Assembly: GCA_002205965.3 (NCBI GenBank)
Contig: NADL03000478.1
Location: forward strand, 955,001-1,019,000
Reading direction: 5' to 3'
Length of the DNA: 64,000 nt
Source of the DNA: Kappaphycus alvarezii
Lineage: Eukaryota > Rhodophyta > Florideophyceae > Gigartinales > Solieriaceae
In this document: in pieces, positions 11,155 to 21,660 of the stretch
Layout of the letters: every line of letters begins with the position of its first letter
Numbering within the stretch: the first letter of the stretch is position 1
Program-made: the position numbers and the translations under genes
The notes under the pieces: generated by a model
Seen by the model: only the letters and a program-made list of their open reading frames with translations
Databases searched by the model: none
Told to the model about the DNA's origin: nothing

Positions 11155-11454
11155 TGTCAATTTACACTGTAATGACCAGGTGCACACTACGCTTCAGACG
11201 CAGTGTGGCACACCTTTGCAGGTTCAATATGTAAGAGCTCTACCGCATCTCGCGGACACTGCCTGAAAGATCATCGAGGAGTACCGCTACGTCCGATTCA
11301 CGCCGAATCCGTAGCTCTGCCCACGCCCCCGCGTCGGCCCCTTCTCTTCAGTAAATCAGTTTTGTTTACCTACCTCTTTGCCATTGCAGTTGATCAAATA
11401 AGGCTGATAGTACACCCGTACAACTGCAGTCAATAGTCGCGGGATAACAGGACA
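11155..11454 (+). repeat. 3' LTR of element A
   Basis: This 300-bp copy begins TGTCAATTTACAC and ends GGGATAACAGGACA. By hand it differs from the 5' LTR at about 28 positions with no indels. Confidence 0.85.
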
Positions 11455-11689
11455 ATTCCAATACTGTCTATGGCGATTCCTGACAACATAAATGCATACA
11501 CAAACTACATCAAAGCCACAGTACAAGTAACAACAATGATAGCCAGGTAGACTAATAACGAGGCAATTTCACGTAGCAAATAGAGTCTTCATATCTATAT
11601 TCATTGGTATGGAGAGCACCAATGAAATAAGCATCATAACTGAAAATGCTTCCTTACACTAATAAAATCACATCATTCAATAATTCCCA
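11455..11689. repeat. Repeat L, right part, starting with the second ATTCC
   Basis: ATTCC at 11455-11459 is the right target-site duplication of element A. From there the sequence is the reverse complement of about 3893-3663 and ends ATTCCCA at 11689. Immediately beyond lies GTACTCCTCCTT, the complement of a purine-rich tract. It is followed by the stop codon of the minus-strand pol fragment, so this copy may be that element's 3' LTR. Confidence 0.65.
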
Positions 11690-11729
11690 GTACTCCTCCT
11701 TGACGAAGCATCGTGTCAGACTGAATGAT

Positions 11730-12790
11730 ATTCTACTATCATAGCTCGTAGCTCTGTATATCTCTTCTTTTCCAGCGGACTTCTGAACAGATCGGCAAAG
11801 ATCTGGTTGGTTGGACAATACATCACCAACATAGGGCCCTCGTCCACCATATCACGAACGAAATAGTGCTGAGTATCCACGTGCTTTGATCTCCTTTATG
11901 AGTTTGCCCAGTTGATCTCCCTTTGTTATCCTCAAACACAGTCACTGGCCCGTCCTGCGCTACTCCAAATTCCTCTAACAGTCTTTTCACCCATCTGAAT
12001 TCCTTGAAGCAATCCGAAGGAGCAATATACCCAGACTTACTAGATGAGAGCCCTATACTGTTCTGCTTCTTGCAGGCCCACAAGACTGGTGTTGCACAGA
12101 TGAATAACAACTGTCCACTTGTATATTTGCGGAAACGATTCCATAGTCCAGGGTTTCCCTCAAATGCCTGAAGGTACGCTTCATCCTGACCCAATCAGAC
12201 ATAGTAGGACTCGATGAATTTCTTGATAGCAGCCCCACTGGGAAAGCAATATCCGGTCGAGTCCTCGTAGACAAATAAATTAAACTTTCAATAGCCTCCT
12301 TGAAAGTCTTCTGATCAAGTGGTTCCTTACCAACTTTAGTTGACTTCATATCACTCTGAGTGATGGGTGTTGAGCAGAGTCTGGAATGATGCATGCAAAA
12401 TTTGCGAAGGACCTCGGCTGGATAGTTTTTCTGGCTGAGAAACATCTCATTATAGACTCGCTTGAATTCCACTCCAAAGAAGGTTCCAATCTCACCACAG
12501 TCTCCTTTCTTAAATTTGTAAGAGATTCACCGGTTGGTGATCTGTACTTTCATCTCAACAGATGACACGATTAGAATATCATCTATGTAGACCAGCACAT
12601 ATATTCTATTGCCGCCTATTTCACGATAGTAGATGCAAGTATCTGACTTGAAGTGCGAAAATCCCATGCTAGATGCAGCCTTTGTAAACGTCGCATTCCA
12701 AATCCTAGGAGCACGTTTGAGCCCATACATGGCTTTGCTCAGGCGTAGTGCTTTTCCATCTTGTAGTCCGACATCCATCCCTGGCGGAGG
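11730..12790 (-). pseudogene. Ty1/copia RT and RNase H, second lineage
   Basis: Reading down the minus strand, RT gives LSKAMYGLKRAPRIWN and YVLVYIDDILIV (12527-12778), the classical copia YGLKQxPRxW and YVDD segments with YIDD intact. The linker gives ESLIYLSTRTRPDIAF (about 12270). RNase H gives WACKKQNSIGLSSSKSGYIA and VFEDNKG, then HYFVRDMVDEGP near the end. The stop is followed by AAGGAGGAG and repeat L. Frame changes near 12.5 and 12.1 kb inactivate it. The motifs are closer to plant-type copia than to element A or B. No matching gag or integrase is joined to it. Confidence 0.8.
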
Positions 12791-13288
12791 ACGAATAAAG
12801 ATGTACTCATCATCCGCAAGCTCTCTGTTGTTATAAAAAACGGTCCTTTCTGTAGGAGAGCGGTCCTCTCCACAAACTGCTGTCCTTTTTTTCCCTGTGA
12901 GTTTCCAAAAACAGCTCTTCTCACCAATTTTCTTTTACGAACAAAATCATGAGACAAATTTTCCCCTATGAATCCAAATTCTCTGTACAGCTCCATTTCC
13001 ATTTTATCTCTGGGAATTTTGGTCCTCCTTTTTCAAAAAAGAAATCTTTCGACTCGTGATCCGCTTCGTCCTCCAAATTCAGTTCCGATATTTTATCAAG
13101 CAGATTTTTAGTTATTGCTCTGATTGCATGCAAATTCAAAACTGCGTCGTTACGTTAGATTTTTCATTACGTCCAAGGCCGTGAAACTTTTCGAAGGCGT
13201 CGCCCAATTTAAAGCTCGAAATCGACGTCGTCGAGGCAAAACCCCCGCCATCAACTACTCCATCCTCTCAACCCTTTTTGCCCTCAAC

Positions 13289-13893
13289 ATGGCCAACCTC
13301 ACCGCGTCCCTCCCCATCACCAAGTCATCCCGAGGCCTCCACCCCCTCAACGCTCCAGCTTTGATGTCCAATAAACCAACCGACTATAATGATTATTGTA
13401 GAAGAATGGACCGTTAACGCGTTCAGGAGTGCGTCGGCGGGCAATGCTTCGATGAGGCAGAAGAGGCAGAGGAGGAGGAGGAGGAAGAGGAGGTAGAAGA
13501 AGAGGTAGAAAAATAGGACGAGGAGGACTCGATGCACCCGTGGGATCCACTAGTGTACAACGGTGGGGGAGCTGCTGTGGAGGACGAAGGGGAGACAGAG
13601 GGAGTAATCATTATTTCTGACTCTTCGGACAAGGATGAAGAGGAGGACGAGGAGGAGGACGAGGAAGGTGAGGGAGGGGTGGAGACATAGAAAGTGTTGG
13701 AATGGTGGGGAGGGAGACGGACAATATGGACCAGTTGGTCCCAACGCTGGAACCGGATATGGGCATCTTTAGTGGTTTATATATCTCCCAGGAGGAATTA
13801 GAGAATTGTAAGCCGTTCGCGGATATTTGGGGAGACTTCTTGGGTGGAATGGATATTTTGGAGGAATTTTTTGGCTCTGATCTCGAGGACTAA
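13289..13893 (+). pseudogene. Acidic small protein, copy 1 (broken)
   Basis: It starts MANLTASLPITKSSRG, then has PTDYNDYCRRMDR followed by TAA. The frame resumes through a Glu-rich tract encoded by GAG/GAA repeats (13450-13520), then ends at further stops. The C-terminal part is in another frame: PFADIWGDFLGGMDILEEFF and GSDLED, ending at 13893. Copy 2 has the matching DGICRYFIGCMDTLEEIF and GSDLEN. Expected full length is about 180 residues. I do not recognise the family; the central acidic region and the conserved ends are all that can be seen. Confidence 0.5.
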
Positions 13894-14019
13894 GAATGTA
13901 AGGAAGAAATGTAGATATTTATCTCGATAGTATCTGCTGTTAGTCTTTCTCGTTCACACGATTCAATTTGATGCATTTTTTGGTGCTGAGTATGTTTTTT
14001 TGAGACTTAAGCGTTACCC

Positions 14020-14045
14020 AAAAGTCTATATAAGCTGAGTAAACT
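14020..14045 (+). promoter_or_regulatory. TATA-type core promoter in the acidic-ORF repeat
   Basis: AAGTCTATATAAGCTGAGTAA is nearly identical to the reverse complement near 33970-33990, and a weaker copy is at about 36402. Conservation between otherwise diverged copies suggests a functional promoter, probably in the U3-like part of an LTR. This is inference. Confidence 0.45.
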
Positions 14046-14513
14046 ACTTCTTCTTGTGAATTTCAAGCAAGTTGGCAGACAACTTCAAGCCAAGTCCCGA
14101 GTAGTAGGAAGTTGAAAGTCAAATTCAGACCCAAGAACCATTTTTCTTACGCTGGTCTTAGAGCATCAGCGGTAGAACCTGTCCCTTCTATGCTTGCAGC
14201 CCTCTCAACTGTCGTCCTTACCCACCGCTTTTTGTTCGCTCAAATATACCAGGGAGCACTTTCGTCGCTTGTAACACCTTTTTCTTGGGGTAACTGGTTC
14301 TGAATATCTCTTCTCGCGATGATTTAACCCTATCACTCTCCATTCAGTAACGCCGATGTCACATCAAGTTGTTGTAATTTGTATTTCAGGGACAGAACGA
14401 CTGATAACGCAATCCGAATACTTGAAAAATCAATGACCAGGGCGTAAAACTTACCTGTATGTCCCTTTTGAAATCCCTCCAAAACCATAAGGTTCCGAAA
14501 ACTTTATAAGTTC

Positions 14514-15200
14514 TTGTTTTACAATCACAATTATATGGACGAGCTCTTGATATCTGTAAGAAAATTCCAGTTACAGAAATTCAATCTGAAAATGGTTCAT
14601 TGGCGATTGCCAGCTATTCATAAGGGGGATCCCCTGTCATTAGTATTTGAGACATTTCAAAATTTTCTGGATCTTTTGCACACTACTCGTGGTGATAATG
14701 AGTCTTTCAAAAATTTTGAATCCCGGTTTTGATGCACAAATTGCCCGATTTCATTCATCTACTGGCACTTCGAAATTACCTGAAGCAATGGTATCATTTC
14801 TACTCCTGGCTAACTCGAAAATTGATTCAAATCAGCGAGTACCTATTTTGGCTGCTGCATCTCCGAAGCACAATAAAGACGCCGATATAGGAAAAGGAAA
14901 AATTTTAGATATAATCAAATGTTCAGAACTATCATCTATTATTCGTGCATGTGATTTACCGAAAAATGTAACACAAGATAATGGGAATTCTCAAAAGTAT
15001 GTTTCTTCAAATCAATTAAATATTTCATACGGAGAAAAGAAAAACTTCAAGAAAACCCCCAAGCATAAACTACCCCCTGAATAATTCGCTGCTTTCAAGG
15101 CAAAATCAACTTGTGACTGATGTGGTGAAATTGGACATTGGGCTTATGAAAGGATAAATGCAAGGGTACAAAAATTTTTGAAAAATGGAAAATCCCGAAA
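14514..15200 (+). pseudogene. gag and zinc knuckle of the third-lineage element
   Basis: FQNFLDLLHTTRGDNESFKN and FESRF are followed, after a frame change, by FDAQIARFHSSTGTSKLPEA, FLLLANSKID and RVPILAAASP. This is a copia-type gag with the RGxNESxKxFExRF signature. Around 15115-15165 a knuckle CDxCGEIGHWAYE is visible with a stop between the first two cysteines and the last cysteine lost. It is inactive. Confidence 0.65.
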
Positions 15201-15219
15201 AATCAAAAACAAAATATGT

Positions 15220-15640
15220 TTGGTTCTGTCACATTTCATATGGCTAAAACTGTTTTTGATTCTCCATCAAACAAATTTTACCCTGGTCCGTTACCTGATT
15301 ATGGAGTATCATAAAGTGGAATGGGAATCGTTGAATTACGGGCACTTTTAAATTTCATTTTACCTGAATGGAATGGAAATCTAGATGATCTTCCGATACC
15401 TATCAAAGAAACTCCCTTCTAGTAATTTATAAACGGAGTTCATTCAAGCAAAAAAAGAAAAAAAATCGGCTCTATATTTCTATATTTCTATCAGCTATTT
15501 CAGATAATGGTAATCGGGTCAAAATAAGGCATCTGATAATCAGTGGACCATCGCAATGGATTATCGAAAGAAATGTTACAAAAAAGTCAAATATTATTCA
15601 TATGGCGGGTAACTCCATAGAGCTCAATTCCGCAAATAAT
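15220..15640 (+). pseudogene. Protease region of the third-lineage element
   Basis: FYPGPLPDYGVS, then SGMGIVELRALLNF and LPEWNGNLDDLPIP, resemble the copia protease segment in which a DxG motif is followed by an EL-rich helix. Stops are frequent. The assignment depends on position between gag and integrase. Confidence 0.45.
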
Positions 15641-15779
15641 TCAACCGATTCAATAACATTTGTGGATCATGTTCATCATTTTTATGTTCCCGGATATATA
15701 TTTATACAAACCTCCGACCGTATGGAAAATTCATTTCTATCAACAATATGTTTCAACAATATCAGTACAACAAAAAATT

Positions 15780-16700
15780 TATCTTGAGCGAAAAAAGAAA
15801 ATGATTAATGAGGTCCAGAAACATGTATGTGGTCACTCAAATTATGATGATATGAAATTATTATTACAAAGAAACTTTATCTGGGTCGATGAATGCAAAA
15901 AATATATATCAAACATAGTTGACTCTTGCAAATTTTGCGATGTCACAAAAAAACGCCATCTCATCCTCGTGCAGTATCTATAAGTTCTCTAACTCGCGGA
16001 TTTAATGAATTGGTTTGTGTGGATTACTTCTTTGTGGAAATTTTGGATATATTTCACATCATGGACTCAGTTACCAGATGTTCTACTGGTGTTATTGTGC
16101 CCTCAATGAAAATATAAATTTGTACTAATTGTTTTGAAACTCTCTGGTTAACATCCTTTTGGGACCCCAATAACGTAATGAGAGATCAGGCGTTTGACAA
16201 TGATATTTTAAAAGCTATCTAGAGGAAAAAGGGATTTTATTTTGTCCTATTGGTTCTCGCCGCCACAACAAAAATTCTATTGAATCAAAACACAAAATAT
16301 TCAGAGATATTTACTTACGTTTAAAATTATCTGAACCCTATGGAAGTGGTACTGTTTGCGTTGCTCAAATGTTTCAAATATGTAATGATTTATATGGAAA
16401 CGATGTTTTCTCTTCATACGAACTCGCCACTGGTCACACCAGACCCACCGATAATACTAGTCCTCAAATTATACCAAATTATTTAAAATGGGATCATGAT
16501 GAGCTTATTGCCAAGAGGAAATTAAATCTTATCCTGAAATCGAAGTCTGTGACTGATATTCCAATTAATGATGGAGATATTGTGGAAAGTTTTATTCATC
16601 CGCCAAACCAAAAAAAGGATCGTGGTTATCTCCAAAACCAGTCTTAAAGTTCAAAAAAATATCTTATTGTTATAGTTCCTGGACCTACTGGAATATTTTT
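15780..16700 (+). pseudogene. Integrase of the third-lineage element
   Basis: The N-terminal zinc domain is recognisable as HVCGHSNYDDMKLLLQRNF and SCKFCDVTKK (two His, two Cys). ITRGFNELVCVDYFFVEIL and IMDSVTRCSTGVIV give the first part of the catalytic core. After a frame change, MRDQAFDN and the RRHNKNSIESKHKIF region (about 16255-16300) give the rest. FQICNDLYGNDVFSSYELAT and LIAKRKLNLILKSKSV (16369-16580) are the C-terminal side. The order and motifs are clear; the gene is broken by several frame changes. Confidence 0.7.
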
Positions 16701-17029
16701 TAATATAGCAGTTGAAGACGTTCGTCACTCAGTCTCGTCAAATGAACTTGGGTATCATTTCAAAAAGCGAATTATTTATTGGACGACTCAATTGCTTATT
16801 ATGTTGATGAAATTTCAGAAAATTGAGAACAATCAAGTACTCATGAAATCAGGAATTTATGTTAAAACAATATTGACGAACATTTTGATGATTTTGATTT
16901 TAATAAAACTGAGGCACAAAATGATTAAAATTTTTCAGACTCTACTAGAAATGTATTATCTCTTTAATATGTACCGATTGAAACTGAAAACAACTTCCTT
17001 AAGCCTTAAAATTTAAATCACATTCCATT

Positions 17030-17940
17030 GAATGAAAATGGTGCAGCTGATGCTCATGAAGTTGAGTTATTACCTGGAACAGAATTGGAATCTTCGGAAA
17101 AACGAGATCTGGATCTTTATTATAAGAGGATTGGATCTAAAGAGTTTTTACTTCATCAAGCATCAGGACTTCCACCTCAGATTATTTCAAATGCATATAG
17201 TACAGAAGAAAACAATTTTTAAGAACTTGTTCGAAAATTCATGTTTCAAAAAATCCTCCAGACTCAAATGTAATATCCAGTCTCGTTTTATACGAGATTA
17301 AAATTCTAGAGGATGGAAAATATTATTGCAAGGCGCGGATTGCTCCGCAATGAAATGAGGACAAGGAGAAAAACAATCTAAAGATATATTCATAATCTTG
17401 TTCCTCAACGTCAAATAGAATGCTTTTATCCATTGCTACAATTTTGGAATGGAATTTTTCAAAGGTTTACGTCAAATCAGCATTTTTACAGTCTCGATCA
17501 GCATTTTCGCGATCTTTACGGTAGATCCCCTCGAGAAGGCACAGAAAAAACTTTTTATTGGTTATTATTGTCTTCATCATATGGCTTAGTCAAACCGAAT
17601 GCAAACTGGCAAATACATTCGGATAATAATTTTTTAGATCTTGGCGTGAAATCAGTGCTTTATGTTCCTCAATTATTTTTTATTTGTTCAAAAGGGTTAT
17701 TGATGCTACCTGTTGTTAAATTGGTTGATGATATACTTATTACTGGACCGGACCAATTCAAGAAAATTTTTATTCAAGACCGTGGAAATATACATAAGCT
17801 TGGATCAATAGTTCACATGCCTGGGTCTTTCAAATTTTAATGGTGTTAAAGTTACACAGCTAGATGATTACAAAATTAATGTATCAGCTGGTGAAAAGTT
17901 ATGTGGACTTGAACCTCACACTATATCCAGAAATCGCCGC
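17030..17940 (+). pseudogene. Reverse transcriptase remnants, third-lineage element
   Basis: LPGTELESSEKRDLDLYYKR, FLLHQASGLPPQI, then YCKARIAPHGNEDKEKNN (about 17310-17375) and LLSIATILEWNFSKVYVKSA (about 17420) follow the copia RT pattern KARxVxxGxxDK...LLSIAxxxxWxFxxxDVxxA. The YxDD motif appears as LVDDILITGPD (about 17722-17755) in one frame. Multiple stops are present. Confidence 0.55.
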
Positions 17941-17979
17941 AAACAACCAGATGACGAAATGAATTCTTTTGAAAAATTC

Positions 17980-18718
17980 TCCTCTAATTCTCTGAATGGT
18001 TCGGTTATCTATTTGCGTACTGTTGCTTCTCCTATATCTGCTTTTACAGTCATTTATTTGCAGCAAAGAGGGTCCAATCCATTGGTTCGTGATTTATCTT
18101 TCAATCTTCGATGATACGAAATTCAAAATCCTTTGGCTCTACTACTACATATCGACGCGCGGAAAATTCTAGAAAATTTAATTTATGAGTCTTTTTTTCT
18201 CTGATGCAGGAAAACCTGCAGGCTCGAAAATGCGCAACTTGGATGTATTACTGGACTCTGAATTGGATCTTTAAAATGCAAATATATATTTCACAAAATT
18301 TAGTGGCATTCACATTTATCACGGCGTCCTATTAAATCAATTGCATCTGGTGAAATATTAGCTGCTGGTGATGATATTGAAGAAGGAAAAAATATTGCAG
18401 CAGCATGCAGTAAGATACTCAATATTAATGTTCCCCTACATGTTGCTGTGGAATAGAAGAATTTATTCAGCTCTCTTTCCACATTTCGTGTACCTGAAGA
18501 CAAATCTATTAGAGCTGATGTCCACTTAGTAAGATATAATTCTGAAACAAACAAAATCAAGAAATTGCTTTGGAAACCTGGCTCAGTTAATCCATTTGAC
18601 CCGTTGACAAAAAAGGACAATCCCGTATCTGACACACTCAAGCTTCTTCTATTTGATGGATCTATACCTATAGATGTGAGTAATACTTTATCTCCTTATT
18701 CATTTCAGTCAACAAGAT
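17980..18718 (+). pseudogene. RNase H and end of pol, third-lineage element
   Basis: SVIYLRTVASPISAFTVIYL and LQQRGSNPLVRDL begin the segment. After frame changes, SRPIKSIASGEILAAGDDIE, LNINVPLHVAVE, VPEDKSIRADVHLVRYNS and NPFDPLTKKDNPVSDTLKLL follow, ending near a TAA at 18718. These fit the C-terminal part of copia RNase H, including the late ADPLTK-like motif. The minus-strand open frame at 18300-18641 is only a shadow of this coding stretch. Confidence 0.65.
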
Positions 18719-18719
18719 A

Positions 18720-19330
18720 ATAATATATACTATTCATAATTTTCAAAGAGGAAGTGGTGTGAAAGTTGGAAAAAATAATTTTACAAGTATTGGAAAACTA
18801 TTTAATTGGTTTTTCATTTAGAATAAAGTGATGAAAACCCGTGGAACAATTTTTCATCAGAGGTCAACAATTTTTTATTTATTGTGAATCATCGAAAATA
18901 ATTTTATCCGTTTTTCACTGGCCTGTGTTTTATACTGTATTACATGTGAAGCAATTTTTATGTCTGTCAGTTGGTTTTTAATTCTGCAATTATAATTACT
19001 GGAACTATATTGCCAGCAAATTACTATTTGGATTAATGCTCACCTGGATAATTATTCTACAATTATTATTGAGCATTAATATGGTCTACAATTATTATTA
19101 TACAGTACTGGTGCAACCATCTTTATAGCTTTCTACTCTGATCTGCGGTATAAATGGTCTTAGGTGGTTAGAAGATTTTAGCAAGTCTCGGGCCATCGAA
19201 CTATCCCCCATATCCCCCGTCGATCAATAAATATTGGTTTTCTTATTATTATTATTCTCAGTTCTATTCAGGTAATTTATTATTCTTTTATTTGGAATTA
19301 CCTATTTTGGATCTACGCAAATCATATAAT
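18720..19330. other. AT-rich spacer with possible 3' LTR remains
   Basis: It contains two near-identical CTACAATTATTATT segments around 19050 and 19085, an AATAAATATTGG near 19229 and poly-TTATT. It may be the worn 3' LTR of the preceding copia element, but no second copy is available for comparison. No gene is seen. Confidence 0.3.
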
Positions 19331-19332
19331 TT

Positions 19333-20024
19333 TTACATTGTGAGACCGGTTTTGCCCGTCGTCGTTCTTGCAGGTGAGGGCATGCTTCCCGCTCGGGTCC
19401 AGGACAAGATCAACTTCGGGGAAACTACGAGCACAAACCGGGCACTGTGAATGGCCAGAGATAGGTGGTATACCGAGACGAAGGGTGACAGCACCTTCCA
19501 AACATGGGACGCCAAGAAGGTGCTGCGATGCGGATGTGGAAGGGTGGTAAAGACTGAATAAGAGGATTTGTTACGCACTGAGAGGAGACGAGCCCGCTCG
19601 GCGGCGTCAGCGTAAAGGAACATACAATAGAATGCGGAATCGAGAAGTTCGCAAGTGATAACACATTGAAGTCTTTTACCTGGAACTGGGACGTGCAGCG
19701 TTGGAAGAGAGCAGTGGGATTCAAGGAAGAAGAGAGGGGGGTGTAACGAGAGGAAAGCAGCGATATCGCGGACCGGAGAACTTCATCTAAGTGGGTGTCC
19801 TTGGATGAGGTAAGAAGGGTATGAAAGACGGGAAATGAGTCGATGATAGAGGCAGCGTACCCAACTTCCGTGAGAATTGAGGTTTGGAGGAAACCCAGGT
19901 CTCCCAGCTTGAAGAAGTTGATCAGAAAGCGTGAATATTTAACAACGGCAGGCACGCCAGTAATGTTACTTGATCTGCGGCGGAGAGTTCCTGATGAGCG
20001 GGAACCTAATGTTCTGGTAATCAA
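19333..20024 (-). pseudogene. C-terminal part of a non-LTR-type RT with zinc/HALTC motif
   Basis: On the minus strand LGDLGFLQTSILTEVGYAAS fits the GGLGL...AYxAS segment that follows RT in this family. Later FVSVYHLSLAIHS leads, in a neighbouring frame, to PVCARSFPEVDLVLDPS and GKHALTC, then RSHN. This C-x2-C...H-x3-C plus RHN-like pattern is shared with the pieces at 28, 30, 31.9 and 52 kb. At least two frame changes are present. The RT core upstream is missing. Confidence 0.55.
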
Positions 20025-20389
20025 TACAGCTTGTTGACTTCTCAGTAACTAATTTTCTCTCGGTCTGATATTCCTCTGAGGTGTTGACCTGGAAGGCATT
20101 GAGAAAGTCAAAGGGAAATTTTGGTTTATTCTAATGCATGGGATATGTTTGGTCAACGTGAATTGCGATTCTTAGTCAGGAAAGGCAGCTCCTTTTTTTG
20201 GTTCCGGCAGCACATATCCTATAATGTATTTGACACTCAGAACGGTGAGAATTTAAGGCAGTTTCAGCCTCTGCACAATCGTCGAAGTTGAGAAGTCTTT
20301 CTAGATGAAAACTTTTTGTTCACGCAAGTTCTCTATTGATTGTAGAAAGTCAAAACTCGCAATTTGCAATAGGCTAATTGGTGGAAAGG

Positions 20390-20720
20390 TTTGTGTGTTT
20401 CACTCTTGGAGGATGTATTCGATCTGTCCTAAAGTTTTCCAGACAACCACAGTCCACTCAAAAGGCCATGCCAACAAAGTAATGGGGAGGAACTAAGCTC
20501 CCTAAACGGCCAGCCATCATACAGGCCACGTTGGACATGACGGCTGCTGCAGCGTGCCTTTGCATCAAAACCCCCTTAACCTTTCAAGAGGTCGCCATAG
20601 CCCTCACGGCCACGTTCCTTGCTACGTCAGCACTGCGCATGCATCCAGGTGCTAATCTCAGCGGGTGGAGATTGGCACAGGCACGAGCCTACCTCTGATG
20701 CAGGTCGTGATAGGCTAATT
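20390..20720 (-). pseudogene. 3' tail and 3' UTR of the RT-tail family
   Basis: The minus strand reads a worn end of the tail domain (ADVARNVAVRAMAT-like, about 20640-20590), then a 3' UTR-like stretch containing TGTGGTTGTCTGGAAAACTT. The UTR-like part recurs on the plus strand at 30.94 kb and on the minus strand at 21.58 kb. It ends with the GTGAAACACACAAACCTTT type motif. Only the last few hundred bases of the element are present, as expected for 5'-truncated copies. Confidence 0.45.
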
Positions 20721-21226
20721 GTCCAGAGGGCACAATTGCAATAGAATGAAGAACTTTATGGCATTAGTATACACCACAAATATAATACTGTATTATTGCA
20801 CTAGCTAGCCGTGACACAATCATGTCATTGCATTTCGGCGTAGTCCTGTTTCGCAAATTCGCCTTTCAGTTTCCTTCGTTGAAAAAGGGGCGAGTTAAAA
20901 TTGCAAACAGTAAACTTCATTCGGGGTTTCTCCCTAATTGTGATGGAGTGGTAATTCTGCATTTGACAACAAGAGCAAGAACAATCATGCTTGCCATTAT
21001 GAAATGGCCCTAAGAGTCAAATGTATTTCCTTCAAATTCCTTCCCTCTTGGCAAGACTAGTTGACAACCCATTCTGCAATTTTTTTGTACTATTCAACCT
21101 AGCGAGCCATACTGACGATCTAGAAAGTGTCGCCCTGCAAAAATATGTCAGATGCTTGATGAGATAAATGCATCATCACTCATATCTTGTTGGAATATAT
21201 GTGTCAAAGTATACTACTGGTGAAAT

Positions 21227-21276
21227 GGGGGTTAATTTACTGTGGTAGATATGTGAGTTGGTACCCAGTAAATTTG
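21227..21276 (+). repeat. Left arm of a ~50-bp inverted repeat pair
   Basis: GGGGTTAATTTACTGTGG, then TAGATATGTGAGTTGG and TACCCAGTAAATTTG, is the reverse complement of 23527-23577 with about one mismatch in 50. The arms are 2.25 kb apart and point outward from several RT-tail fragments. They may be terminal repeats of a DNA element or two copies of one repeat in opposite orientation. Confidence 0.6.
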
Positions 21277-21499
21277 TACCGGAGCGTAGATACCGTATAT
21301 TGAGTATACTACTTGACAAAGTGAAATGCAATATATAACAACACCAGGGAATTGCTTTGAAAAAATGTCGCCTTGAGGATTAATGGTAACGATGGCAGTC
21401 CCATATCCTGAAAAGGAGGTGGGCGTTGTAATTGCCGCTATTCTTTGCATCAAGGAGAATAGTGGAATTGCCAAAATGCGTCGCACATACGAAAATCGC

Positions 21500-21660
21500 T
21501 GTCAAGTATAAGGTGTGGTGAGGGGAAACGTTTGGGTGTTTTACTGTTGGAAGATATTTCCGACCTATCCCATGGTTTTCCAGACAACCGCAATCGACTC
21601 AAAAAGGGTATACCTACAGCGTAATGGGGAAGGAACTGTGTGGTGAACAAGTGGGAACAG
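21500..21660 (-). repeat. 3' UTR copy of the RT-tail family
   Basis: The reverse complement contains TTGCGGTTGTCTGGAAAACC and CAGTAAAACACCCAAACG. Equivalent sequence is found at 20.39-20.52 kb (minus) and about 30.89-31.03 kb (plus). No coding part is recognisable next to it. Confidence 0.45.

Larger units (their letters stand above)
5874..11454 (+). mobile_element. Element A: structurally complete Ty1/copia-type LTR retrotransposon, coding parts decayed
   Basis: Two 300-bp direct repeats (5874-6173 and 11155-11454), both TGTC...GACA, flank the element, and 5-bp ATTCC duplications flank the LTRs. The internal order is gag, protease, integrase, start of RT, then an ORF on the opposite strand. 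Integrase before RT is the copia order. RT beyond about 10.19 kb and RNase H are missing. Hand alignment of the LTRs gives about 28 mismatches in 300 positions and no indels, so this is an old insertion. It lies inside repeat L. The protein motifs match element B at 57.9-64 kb. Confidence 0.85.
12810..14335 (+). mobile_element. Acidic-ORF repeat, unit 1
   Basis: Long stretches upstream (for example AATCCAAATTC at 12972 and TCTTTCGACTCGTGAT at 13044) and downstream of the ORF match the reverse complement of 33.67-35.1 kb; parts also match 35.5-37.4 kb. The right end is CCCTATCA (14335). About 300 bp before that lies a TATA-type promoter, CTATATAAGCTGAG. I read the end segment as an LTR-like piece, which would make this a small non-autonomous LTR element, but paired LTRs are not shown. 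The left boundary against the copia fragment is approximate. Confidence 0.5.
14514..18715 (+). mobile_element. AT-rich third-lineage copia element, decayed
   Basis: The plus strand reads in order gag, zinc knuckle, protease, integrase, RT remnants and RNase H over 4.2 kb, the copia order. Stops and frame changes are frequent. No LTR pair was found. The 3' side (18.9-19.3 kb) contains an AATAAA-type signal near 19230, but nothing similar lies before 14.5 kb, so the element seems truncated on the left. Base composition is more AT-rich than elements A and B. Confidence 0.75.

Noticed and set aside
10593..11172. Plus-strand frames of 70-119 codons in element A
   Set aside because: They overlap the antisense ORF and share nothing with element B in those frames.
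18300..18641. 113-codon minus-strand frame
   Set aside because: It is the shadow of the copia RNase H remnant read clearly on the plus strand.
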